This document shows, in pieces, positions 1 through 10,619 of a stretch of 64,000 nucleotides of DNA (position 1 is its first letter; every line of letters starts with the position of its first letter). Both the position numbers and the translations under genes were made by a program. Under the pieces are notes generated by a model that ran no database searches, had not been told where the DNA came from, and saw only the letters and a program-made list of their open reading frames with translations. This stretch comes from Conoideocrella luteorostrata (taxonomy: Eukaryota; Ascomycota; Sordariomycetes; Hypocreales; Clavicipitaceae): the NCBI GenBank assembly GCA_032433595.1, contig JASWJB010000239.1, forward strand, positions 1 to 64,000. Direction: 5' to 3'.

Positions 1-280
1 AACCCCCCCCCCCCCCCCCCCCCAAACCGGGCTCGCAAGTTCCTGGTCTATCTTGAGTCTTTCCCATCTTCGGCCCTTTGTCACCGACCCATCATGCTTT
101 CCAGCGGGTCGCTATGATCAAACTTCGCCCTGGCTCCATATACGGAGACTCCTGTTAGAAGAAGGGCAACCGAATGTTGCACACGCCCCGACACTAGCAG
201 CGTCATCTTGTTTCCACCTGTACCGCCAGCCTGCCGCTCCGCTGTGACCGAGCCCGGTACATATAAGCCGGTCATCGCCC
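1..280. other. Upstream region with 21-nt poly-C tract
   Basis: No gene is seen. A run of 21 C residues occupies 3-23. The remainder is the presumed promoter and leader of the PH-domain gene starting at 281. Two overlapping small ORFs here have no recognisable features. Confidence 0.5.
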
Positions 281-1583
281 ATGGATCGACGCAAAGCCTC
301 CGTTGGTGACGATGGACAACCGACTGTACCGTCTACGCCGCCTCTCCGGCGGCGTTATTCCATGGAGGAGGACTTATACTACAAACAAGTAATGGCTGCT
401 CCCCTTCGTCGACTCTCTCAGCCCCCGGCCTATGAACCTAATCCTAACGACTCGGATGAGGGCGAGGACCAAGGTCATAGCTGGCAGGCGGGAGGGCGAA
501 CTGGAGTCTTTGATCAGTCTGAGGAAACCGATATAGAAGTGGACGAGTCACTTCCCAACTACCAGAATTCAGTCTGTCTCGAGGGAGTGTTTTCCAAGAA
601 ACACGAGATTGAAAATACCACTAAGAGAGCCGAAGACCGACATTGGCACACCGTCTTTGTCACACTCAACGGCACTGCTCTCAACGTTTACACTGTGAAG
701 AAGGACTGGGGCTGGGGCCGAAGCCGAGATGGTCCTACGATATGCCCTGACAACCCGCCGTGGGTCAGGAAATCAAAACTAGAAAAGAGTTACAGTCTCT
801 TACATGCCGATGCTGGCATTGCGGCAGATTACACAAAGTGCGTCTTCTATGATCAAGCTTCCATCTCTCCCGTAGCAAATGGTATACTAATCTTCATACA
901 GACGACGATACGTCATTCGTATCAGGGCAGAGACTGATCAATTTCTACTCTCCTGCATCGAGTTGACCACCTTCGTCAAGTGGCTTGAATGCCTCTTCGC
1001 TGCCATTGATGTTGCGGCGCCGATTGACGACCGGGACTTCCCCAGAGACATGTCCATTCCTCGTATCCAACGAATTCGATGGTTTCAAGGCCAATCGCCC
1101 GCTCTTCCTGGTTATGCTACGTCTACCGAACAACTTAGGAATGAGGAGACTTCTGCAATCGAGCCAGAGGGGGAAAACGAGACACAAACTGACGGACCAA
1201 ATTCTTCGCAAACAGCGGCCCGGCTTCCGCCAACCCAACGACCTTTGCAAGAGACAGCAGCCACTCCACCACCTAGGGTGCAGCCCATCAACCGCCGCTT
1301 TAGCACCTCTACATATTCAAATCCGTCCGTCGACCCGCATACGGGGAAATGGTTCCCTGAACACAAATGGTCAAGTGCTCATGATCTCTTGTACGCCAAG
1401 CTATGTTATAGCAACCTCTTATTCAGAAGCCCTCGCAAATCGAATTACATCATCAGCAAGGGGAAACAATGGTTTGTGGACTGGGGAACAGGGAAGATGG
1501 TCCGCGTTTTGCCTCCATCCTATGGCGAAAGCGATTTCTTTGGACCCTGGCAAGTCATACATACCGAAAACCCGAGAATCTGA
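281..1583 (+). CDS. PH-domain protein of unknown role
   Basis: Two exons, 281-837 and 902-1583, joined across a 64-nt GTGCGT...ATACAG intron, give 412 residues. The splice is supported because it joins the two halves of a pleckstrin-homology-like domain in one frame (KRRYVIRIRAETDQFLLSC at the junction). The N-terminal ~90 residues are polar and acidic. The PH-like region runs from about residue 95 to 255, with the typical beta-strand pattern and a C-terminal helix containing FVKWLECLFAAID. A low-complexity Thr/Ser/Pro/Gln linker follows, and the last ~90 residues form a second conserved-looking block. PH domains usually bind phosphoinositides or proteins at membranes; that role here is inferred from the fold only. 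No signal peptide or membrane span is seen. The next gene is on the opposite strand. Confidence 0.85.
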
Positions 1584-2568
1584 GCAACCGGCTTTATCAA
1601 CTCATAAATGAGTCTCGCCTGGTTTTCGTTCCTCGCGTCAAACTAGAATGACAGGTCTTGGATACGGAGCATCTAAATGATTGCAACATTACATCTATTT
1701 ATGACCTCGTCGTCGGGACGATTTTTTTCTTTTCTTTCTAGCATAAATACGGGACGGGATGATGTTACTGCTAGTTATGGGGTCGACTAGGTTTGGAAAT
1801 CTTGGCGGATGCATGCCAAGCCAAGCCATCCAACCACACTTCCTAGCCTAGTGACGATGCAATTTATCAGTGGCTTGGATCGTATATGCATACTAGGAAG
1901 GATAGCATTTATAGCCCTCGGGATAGGGTACGCATGGGCTGATGATTCCACGATCAACAGACCCTCATTACAAAAACGCTTGCATCACCAAAAGGGATGG
2001 GCTTACTGGTACGTCCTATGAGGCGCGACCTGAAGGAGCACTGTCATATATACACACTGGGTAGCGGTACTACCTCATTGGGCGGAGTTTTGAATATACC
2101 TACCTTTGATCTTTGAGCTGTTTTGGGTACCGTGGGCGACGTCGGGTTTCTCTACCCGATTTGGGTTCGCCCAGCAGGCAAGACTTTATGTGGGTGTTCG
2201 TCCCACGGAATTTGTATATAGCAACAATACGTTGTAACTACGTGATTGACAACAAAAACTCGAGTTTCTCAATAAATGGCTAGCATGCCTTGGGAAGATC
2301 AAGAAAGTGAATTCAGTTCAGTGTTGAGGTATCAAATTACGCCTGAGCATGCATACATGCCGCTCAACTCCACTAGTTACTCTAAACAAATATGCTGCTC
2401 ATAAAGTGCAGCTTCTTCTTCTTCTTCTTCTTCTTCTCCTCTACTTCTCTTGTTTTCCCCATAAATTGCTGATCGTATGTCTTTTCACATTTCTCCCCCA
2501 CACGTCTCACGTCATATCATCATCCATCAATTGAGCCACTCATTAGTTACTCCATAGATTAATTTAAG
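1584..2568. other. Intergenic region between convergent genes
   Basis: This lies between the 3' ends of the PH-domain gene and nnf1. It includes three GCCAAG/CTTGGC hexamers within 1801-1825 and a (CTT)n microsatellite. A 70-codon ORF at 1809-2021 has no recognisable features and is not called. Confidence 0.5.
2412..2437. repeat. (CTT)n microsatellite
   Basis: Eight to nine uninterrupted CTT units lie in the intergenic spacer downstream of nnf1. Confidence 0.9.
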
Positions 2569-3410
2569 TCATGAATTCAATCCTTTTAAATCAGCATCGA
2601 CATTTCTCGCCTCCACTGCCAACTCATCCGCCACGCCGCCCAGCACGGCATTCGCGCCACGCACATCCTCCACGGCGTGCTCCAGCGCATCCAGCAACTC
2701 GTCCAGTTCCTGGCGCTGCTGTCGTATATGGTCCGCTAGGAGGGCATTCTGGGCCTGCGTCGTCTGCAGGCGCGCGTTGAGGAGGGACTGCTGGGAGGCC
2801 AAGTGCGGAGCGAGATGGGCCTTGAGTATGTCTTGCGGCGGGAGGAGGTGCGGCCTAGGCGGTCGGAATACGTTGTTAGGAAAGGGTACAACTATGCCAT
2901 GATGCCTTGTGAAAATATACAGAAATGTTGTTTAAAACTTTTACGAAAAGAAGAGAAAAGGAAGGAAAGGAAAGGAAAGGAAAAGAAGATAACAAATAGC
3001 AGCGGGAGTACTCACGGGGCAGACACCACCTCCTCATTCTTGTCCCCCTTCTGCTTGTTCTTCTCCTCCTCCTTCTCCATCCTCAGCTGCGCCTGACCAA
3101 TCACGCCCTCCAGGGCATTCAGCTTGTCCACCACGCCGCGCGCCTCGAGGATCCCCTGGAACTCCTTCTCGCTCTTCTCGCGGAGCTTCTGGACCATCTG
3201 GCTCTGGACCTGGCGGAGGACAGGCTCCGCCCGCCTCGATATGGTCGGGTAGCAGGGCGCGATGTTCTCATAGGAGAGCTTGTTGAGCGTGCGGGTGAGC
3301 GACTCGGAGTAGATTTCTTGGAGGCGCGTTGCGCGGGGGCCGGGGGCCGTAGCTGTAGCTGTTGATGCGGACGCTGATGAGTGCGTGGGAGGCGCTGGTT
3401 CTTCGGACAT
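2569..3410 (-). CDS. NNF1: Kinetochore MIND/Mis12 complex subunit Nnf1
   Basis: Two exons on the minus strand, 3410-3016 and 2854-2569, separated by a 161-nt GTGAGT...CTAG intron, give 226 residues. The intron holds a purine-rich GGAAA tract. After an Ala/Thr/Ser-rich start, the motif LQEIYSESLTRTLNKLSYEN followed by an aromatic/Cys/Pro patch is the Nnf1 signature. It is followed by long coiled-coil helices rich in Gln, Glu and Lys that continue into exon 2. Length fits the family (about 200-230). Nnf1 joins Mtw1/Mis12, Dsn1 and Nsl1 to link the inner centromere to the outer kinetochore. The phase-1 join, the GTGAGT donor and continued heptad character support the model. The main uncertainty is the exact acceptor. 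Confidence 0.85.
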
Positions 3411-4413
3411 GTCGAGCAGGTGTGTGAGTGAGGATAGGTGGGTGGATAGAAAGGGTGAACTTGTGGCGTGGGAGAGAGATCAAGGGGCCATTTTCGAGGA
3501 GAAATGCGCAATTTGGAGTTGTTTTCAGTTACATGTAGAGGACTTCGGTGGCTATGTTTTGCTCTTCTAGTTCTAGATGTAAAATGCCGTAAATGGATGG
3601 ATGGATGGATGGATGGATGTACGGGAGACGCGTACTGGTTAGTAGCACGCGATTGCGGCGGTCGTGGTGGTCGGAGCGAACCCACGTGATGGCGGGGAAA
3701 TGAGCAACACCAGGACTCTTACGGAGTGGGAGTAGTAGATTGGTGGACTGCCCGGCTGTTGCACGGGCGGAAAAGGAAGGGGACATGGTCTCATTGCCTT
3801 GCTTATTACGCTTATTTTAAGAAGCATGGTGTGTGTTAGGATGGGCACGCCGGATGAATAAAGGGGCCAGTGACTTACGGATTACATACGGGGACGAGGC
3901 GAGACGGGGATATATAGCTTGCGGCGCGGCATTCTAACTGACCTACGGGCTCGTGGCGGCGGTCCTTGAGCAATTTACATAGACATATGTATACGCAGCT
4001 ATGTATATAACTGGAGTTGATGCTCGCTATTAAACATCAGCTTGCAAACCATAGACATGTTCTGTATTCTGCAACCATAGCTACTGGTTTAGATCTGACC
4101 ACCTGGACCAGACACACAAAGCTCATCAATGATGCCGTGAATTGTCTAGACAGGACTGTCGGGCAGCTCGACAGAGAGTATGTGTACGCTGCAGATCTAG
4201 CTCATTCATACATAGAAAAATACGCGTAGCGCGTTAGGACTGTCCTCGCCTGAAATTCATCCAGTCATCTCCAAGTCTAAAAGGGTATTCGTCAAACAAG
4301 TCTCAATGGGTGCTGCCCGTCCCTCACAGCTCACACACCATAGAAGACGTCAAGCCTATAAATAGATGCCAAAGACATTGCGCCTACTATAGGTAATGTA
4401 TGGCATGGCGGGT
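3411..4413. other. Intergenic region upstream of nnf1
   Basis: This is the promoter and leader of nnf1 followed by the 3' flank of the DUF1640 gene. It contains a (GGAT)n microsatellite. A 70-codon ORF at 4017-4229 shows nothing recognisable. Confidence 0.5.
3593..3619. repeat. (GGAT)n microsatellite
   Basis: Six to seven GGAT units lie about 200 bp upstream of the nnf1 start, probably in its 5' leader or promoter. Confidence 0.85.
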
Positions 4414-5780
4414 TCAGCTGGCAGAGAGAATTACTGCCGCGTCCGCCGGTGCGCTATTGTCGGTTCTCCCGCCGTCTTTCTTTAACCGCTCACGCTCCTT
4501 CTTTCTCTTATCCGCTTCCTTCTTCTTTTGCTGTGCGAGATATGTCGCGTATCGAATCATTCCAAGAGTGATAATTGCGAGGAAAACGAGGCCAACGACG
4601 GAACGTCGGATTAAAACCCATCGCACACCTTCGATTTCTGATTTGCTGTCGCTGCTGAGTAGAATGCTCATTTTGTAATTGATCTGCTGGATCTGATCAA
4701 GACACTCTAATTAGCGTTGTGCTCCTCTTAAGAATACGCATCCTTGTCACCGATTTTGCCGGGACTTACTGCACTCTCAACAGCCTTCTGCTCTTCTCGA
4801 ACAGTCATGTTTCTGTCATTGAACAGACCACGCACGCTGTCGTTGAGAGTCAACAGCTCCTGATTGAGGGTTTGCGTAAGAATGTCGACTTCATGCTGCA
4901 GGTGGGTACGCTGCTGCCTCATTTGCTCTTCCTGCAAACGACGGTTGTTCTTGATTTCCGTACCCAGTTCTGAGCACGCCGCGTGGAAGAGGTAAGTTTC
5001 CTGCTCAGCCAACTGTCAGCCAAAATCTTCAGTTGCTAGGCATTGATCTGCTTCACATACATTCTCAACATCACTTTTGCTGACCAGACTTTTTTGAGCC
5101 ACATCCAGATTGCCAGCCAAAATCTTCCGAATTGCCTTCATCGAGGACACGGCTTGGTCCCGCGTGTACCCGCCTTCTTCCAGCTGCTTCACTAGGGAAT
5201 AGCTATCAAAGTGGTGAACATAGGGCGGCGGGGTCATGTGCGGGTGTTCAATCCTCTCTGGGGATGGCATATGCAATACGGCGTCAAGAGAGGGACTAGA
5301 CGGGACTTCTTCTTTGGCTGCAGACTTGTTCTGCTCGGGTATCTTGCCGGGTTTGGCTTTGTTCAACCCGTCCTCTTTCGGCTGAGGAGCAGTTGCGGCT
5401 GCGGTCTTCACTGATACTGTATCCTGTGGTTGTGGCTGCGACTGTGTTTGCTCAAGCTCAGGACTACCGGCCTGTTCTGCAGGAATACGCTTTGCCTCGA
5501 CCGGTTTCGCTTCGCCATCGCTCTGAGCTTGTTGGGCTGCGAGTATATTCTTCTCCGTTGCCGGCGTATCCGCTTCGCTGGGGGGGGGTTGGGGTTGGGG
5601 CAGCCCGTCCTGCGATAAATTGTCCCAAGTCGGCTCAACTGCTTTTCCATGCCTCGGCGCAAACGAACTCTTGGATCTCGTCGTAGCTACCCATCTCGCA
5701 GCGATAGAACTAGGGGTAACGGAAGTTCGTGCCGCCCGCAGCAAATGAGGGTATAAAAATGTCAACCTACTGGTAGACAT
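4414..5780 (-). CDS. Mitochondrial DUF1640 (Fmp32/MCUR1-like) inner-membrane protein
   Basis: Three minus-strand exons, 5780-5061, 5012-4770 and 4692-4414, both joins in phase 0 (donors GTATGT and GTAAGT), give 413 residues. The chosen Met (5780) begins an Arg/Ser-rich, acid-free segment that fits a mitochondrial presequence; an in-frame Met at 5825 would add 15 residues. A long Pro/Gln/Ala/Glu linker precedes the DUF1640 domain (from about residue 200, FDSYSLVKQLEEGGYTRDQA). A coiled coil (exon 2) and a C-terminal membrane span (SVVGLVFLAIITLGMIRYA) with a Lys/Arg/Glu tail follow. Yeast Fmp32 and metazoan CCDC90/MCUR1 belong here and act at the mitochondrial inner membrane in respiratory-complex assembly or calcium-uniporter regulation. 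The assignment rests on domain order and motif. The linker makes it longer than yeast Fmp32. Confidence 0.85.
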
Positions 5781-7332
5781 AGTTTTGTCGAATGGAAGGG
5801 ATGCGGACTCTCGTAGCCTGTCCAAGGGGGAACGTTGGCGTCGCTATAATGCAGAGGCTATTAGCGACGAGACATCATGTAGCCTAGTACTCAAGTATAA
5901 ATGTTTGGCACAGAGTTGTCGATTGGAGCTTGATTCAAAGTCGTGACTGTCAAAGAACAAAGTCAATTCGAAGCCAAATTGAACGGATGCGATCTTTGAC
6001 TATGAGACAAGTGGTCAATGGCGACAGTGTTGGGAACCGACGTTGGAATTGGTAGCTCCAAGTTCAAATTACGTACTCCGTACGGAGTATAGAATCAAGG
6101 GTAGCGTCGGGCGGGACAAGGGCAGGTCGACGTAGGCGGGTGGTGTATACAAGGCTAGAGGACAGCAGGCGGGGCAAGTGGCAGTGGCATTCGAAGCACC
6201 AAGGGCCTTTCATTGACCAATTCAGTATTGCAGGCGTCCGGTGGCAACCTTAATTGCTCCATACACAATATTAATATACGGAGTACGGAGTACCCAGCCT
6301 CATTAGTGCACTCAAAGTGCGCAACCCTATTTACCTTCTCCTCCCTAACCAGACAATCCAAGAGACCTATGTAGACAAAAATGACTCGACTCATGAAGAG
6401 ACATATATGGAAAGAATCAGTCGCTTGTAATCGCATCTTGTTATTCGTGTACCATGTCTATAGACATTTCAAGACCGAAGGCAGTGATATAAAGCCTCCA
6501 GACACAGTTTACGCTAGAATACAGCTCCCAAATCAGCCCGACTGTTATGACCACAGCCCCTTAGCCTGTTCCCTCCGTGCGGTTTCATTTGCTTCGTAGC
6601 CGTGCCTGTCGCTGACCGCGCCCAAGGAGTGAGGGACAGAACCATTTCAAAACAAAAGAGAGGTCAATATTCCAACATAGAACATCCGAACAATCCAACA
6701 AGCAGGAACCAGCGAGCAACCCAACCGATAAAAAAGACGAAAACAGTAAATAAAACGACGACTGAAGCACGACCAAATCCACAAGTGCTGACGTTGAGCA
6801 GTCGTGGCACACACGGACGGAATTATAGACCTCAACGAATCCCTAAACATTTTGTCCCTTGTTTACCAATAATATTTCGAGAAGAAAGAGGGCACGTAAT
6901 CATGCTGTGTGACCACCTTGCCCACCTGCTTCACTTGTGCTGGAGAAACCAGACAAGAACAGGGAGCCTGAGTCAAATCAGAGAGAACCTCCATCAAGGA
7001 GATATCTCTCTCATGTCCATGCCAAATATTAGAAAAATGTATCGAGTATGCAGTGTATGTCTGTAGAGAATGCTTTTTGTTGCAAGGATGGACATTATCT
7101 ACGCAAGAAGACGCGCGGCTTAATGTAGTCGCGTCGACACGTATATGCAAATTTTCATGACGTGATTTTTTTGTTTGTCATTATAAACACAAAAAAAAGA
7201 TTTTTTTTTAAGGAAAAGGGGGTAGAGAAAGCCTGCAGGCTGAAGCAACGTTTACCAACGACCCATCTTTAGATAACTGAGTTGCCGCCGCTGGTGGGCT
7301 TTCTATGCCTCGCCCTCTCGTAGGTAGGCTCT
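5781..7332. other. Intergenic region with TACGGAGTA motifs
   Basis: No gene is called. Copies of TACGGAGTA occur as a head-to-head pair (6074-6089) and a tandem overlapping pair (6277-6292). The right part is probably 3' UTR of the PUF gene. ORFs of 93-154 codons on either strand show no family features. Confidence 0.5.
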
Positions 7333-10046
7333 CTACGCCTCGTCCTCTCGCAGCTGAGGACTGGCGCCATTCAACAGCTTGTCAGGTTGAGCCTTACTGC
7401 CATCATCAGTGGGAATGCCGATAGTACTCATATGAGTGCTGCGTGGGCTGCTGCTCTGTGGGCTACTAGTCTCATTCGTGAGAGCTGGCGTATCGGCGAC
7501 TGAGTTAGCATCCGCCTGGCTCGATAAGCGTTCGTGTTTTCCGGGAGATCCGCCCGCTGCGAGTCCAAGGAGGCTTTCAAGAGCATGAACTTGTCGAGAA
7601 TGCCCAGTAGTATTCTTCTTTAGAGTGAAGAAGTAAGGCTTGGTCTCTTCTATTAGCATTTCTCTCTCACTGCCTTGAAGCTGACCAATAAGTTTTTCTG
7701 AAGGCCAGGTTAGTGGAATTGAACAGAATGCCGATACTATGCCAGGTGTTTCACTTACGAACAACGTAGTTGCCATACTGGTCGCTCACCATCTGCTGGA
7801 GGGGTTTGGTGCCATCGCTCCCAACAGTGGTAAGCCGTTCTCGGATGCTGGTTCGCTGCTCAGGAGTGCCATGTATGATGCATTTTTCGACGACATTAGA
7901 AGCGAACTTATGCTTCGAAAGCGTGAGCAGTTGCGCCATGACTAGGTCGATCATCCTTGCTCGGTCGCCCTGTTCTCCGTTTTGGATCACATGCTGTGCC
8001 ACATAGTTGCCGAATTGATCCGTAATTAGTATCTGGGCAGATGTATGCAACTCAGCCATTAACTCCATCTTGTCGGCTTCGGTTCCATGTTCAAGCATGC
8101 GCTGGATGACCCGACACCCAAAAGTGTGGCAAGCAAGTCCGGTGACCTGACTCCGCAAGGCAGCCATGAGGAAGTCAAGGTACTGTCGAGGGACCAACTC
8201 GATAATTTTCTGGACAACATGGTTGCCATGTTGATCCCGGATAACTCGCAGAATATCGGGCTCCAGTTCCTTTGTCAGCTCGGCCTGTTGCTCGACCAAG
8301 ACATGCTCAAGAGCCTATCAAGCGGGGTCATTAGTATGGAAATCACATACAGTTGCAAGGGAGCGTTTTACCTTTTGCACCACACGGCAACCATAAATTT
8401 GGACCGATAGGTCGATGACTTTGCCCTTCATCCTCAGAGTAATTGTCTTCTTCTGCACTTGATCGCCGTGTTCGAACAGCTTTTGCACCACATAGTTGCC
8501 AAAGACATCTTTCGACAGCGGCATGACATTGACTTCAATCTCCTTGAATACTTGTTCCTTTTCCTCGCTATTGGCCGTCTCCAGCCTCTGTTGAATGAGC
8601 CTAGAGCCATTTTGATCGCCGGCGAATTCAACAATGTGACCATAAATATCCTTTAGTTCCCACCGCTTGCTTACTTTGTTGCTCGCCTTGGTGCTCGCCT
8701 TGTAGTCGTCTAAAAGCATGCTACGCACAGCTTTTCCGGGATCTTGGTCCCGCGACGGGCGGATTGGAGGCAGGTTGGCTGTCATGCCGTATGGCGACGG
8801 GACGGGAGAAAGATTATAGGCGGCGGGGATCATATTAGGACGGAAAGCCTGGCCCTGGCCGTACATGCCAAGGAAGTTGCCGCCATACTGAGCGGCCAAG
8901 TTGGAGTATGCGTACTGATTAGCGTAAAAGGAAGGATCATAGCCTCCGGCGAACTGATGAGCAGCGTTGCGTCGCTCCAGGTCGTGAATTCTGGGATCTC
9001 GTGACGGAGGCCTAGCAGCCCACGTATCAGGGCTAGCGGTATAATTCCGGGGGCTGCTACCACTTTGAAGGCGATAATCCGAGGCAGGGGACACTCTATC
9101 AATGGACCCGCGCTTCATTACATTGTATTGTGAGGGCATCGCCTCGGTATTCAATTCCAGAGCGCCTCCATGTCTCGAATACGATGCTTCCGCCATCCAA
9201 GGCTGCGATCCTGGGTTGAACTGGAAAGGTTGGGATGCGGGATTGAAGGCAGCGGCATTACTACCAACGTTATCCAAAGCCACTCGACGGTCAAACTGAA
9301 TTGACAGGTCCTCATCAATCTGTTTATTGAGGTTGAAAGCCCTCTGGTTTGCGCCGTGAGTGGAATAGGATGAGGCATGACTAGCAGCCATCGCCCTTTG
9401 CGTATGCATCGAGTTGTTAGGGGTGTGCCCATGGTAACGTTCCTGGAACGCAGGCGAACCTTGAGACTGCCGCGAAGGAGGTAAGCTGGAGTCACGAGCT
9501 TGGGGGTAGCCGGCGAGGGAATCCATGTAGGACGGTGCATCCGTAGTCACACGGTTTTGAGATGTAAAGGCTGAAGCATAGATAGAGCCATCATTTTGAA
9601 ACGGTTTGCTGCCCCCAAAACTACCCTTCTTCATGCCAATCGCAGACGGCGGTGCATGCTCGTAATAGCCAGTGCCATTCGGAACAGCAGCATCTCGGTC
9701 TGGTGATGCGCTGGGAGATCGAGTCGAATGACCAGGCTTCCAAGGGCTGGATGTCCAAACATCGGCTTCGGAGTTTGCAGCAAGGGCACTTGAACCGGAG
9801 GGACTACCTTTGGAATCTAAAAAATGACAAGTCAGAAGGGAAGGGCCTGGGGAGTGTGGAGGAACATCTGCGGCATCTCTATCTCATGTTCAGCATCTGG
9901 ATGGAAAACGCACCTTTTGAGCCAACCGATCGTTCCCTAGCGTTGGAGAGAGATGAAGTCCAAATGTTCGTGTTGCGATAGAGGCTAGAGCCTGGGAATC
10001 CGGATCCCATTGACTGTTGAGGTTTGTCGCTTGATCCAGGGGCCAT
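7333..10046 (-). CDS. PUF3: Puf3-like PUF (Pumilio) mRNA-binding protein
   Basis: Four minus-strand exons, 10046-9914, 9816-8372, 8314-7759 and 7697-7333, give 832 residues; each splice restores the PUM frame. The N-terminal ~400 residues are Ser/Gln/Asn-rich and disordered. Eight PUM repeats follow (first RNA-contacting helix near residue 449, eighth near 712). Their recognition residues read SRxxQ, NYxxQ, CRxxQ, NHxxQ, CRxxQ, NYxxQ, SNxxE, NYxxQ. By the established PUF code this order predicts binding to UGUAnAUA-type 3'-UTR elements. Cys in repeats 3 and 5 and the unbroken eight-repeat order resemble yeast Puf3, which controls nuclear-encoded mitochondrial mRNAs; that function here is inferred. 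The tail after the domain is Ser/Thr-rich and ends in LREDEA, a segment duplicated just past the stop. Confidence 0.93.
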
Positions 10047-10076
10047 GTTGAGGTTTGGAAAGCCCCTCGACCGGGT

Positions 10077-10619
10077 CTGGCGAGATTAAGAGGCGAGGTC
10101 AGCTATGAATACGAAGAAAGGATGATTATGGGAGGACGAAATGAGGTCAACGGCAAAAAGTAGAACAAGGCCAGACCGCAGGGAGGCCAGCAAGCCAGCC
10201 AAGCCAGAAGCCGAAAAGCCAAACTCAAGACCAAGCAGGAGCGGCGGTGCTGGTGCTGGTGCCGGTGCTGGTGCCGGTGCGTGGGGAGCGGGCTGGCAGG
10301 CAGTTTGAGGTAAGGCTGGTTGGCTGGTGGGCGGAATATGGGTCACTCGAGAGGCCGTGGGAAGGGGGCCCCCCAGGGACCCAAGCCCCAAAACAACAAG
10401 CCTCCAGATGTCCCCTTCCGCAGGTGGTGCGCTAGCCTGGTGCAGCCTTGAGACACACGAGCCCCTCTGACGTCGAGGCCCATGACAGGGCCGTGACAGG
10501 GCTATGACAAGGACACGGCGCTAGGATCATGGCCTAGCACAGGCGCGCACAAGGGGGCGTGTTTGGAGTAGAAAGACGAAATATGTACAAACGAAATAGC
10601 AAGGGAATTATCAACTCAC
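10077..10619 (-). other. Possible 5'-UTR intron of the PUF gene
   Basis: Read on the minus strand, GTGAGT starts at 10619 and a pyrimidine-containing CCAG ends at 10077. A CTGAC branch-like site lies about 20 nt before the acceptor. The acceptor is 30 nt upstream of the PUF ATG. This rests on splice signals only; no transcript evidence is available. Confidence 0.35.
10246..10280. repeat. (GGTGCY)n short tandem repeat
   Basis: About six GGTGCT/GGTGCC units lie inside the candidate leader intron of the PUF gene. Confidence 0.8.

Noticed and set aside
1..30. Telomere
   Set aside because: A plain C run without TTAGGG/CCCTAA units, next to an ordinary gene.
3119..3685. 188-codon minus-strand ORF rich in Arg, Ser and Pro
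   Set aside because: Out-of-frame shadow of nnf1 exon 1 and its leader.
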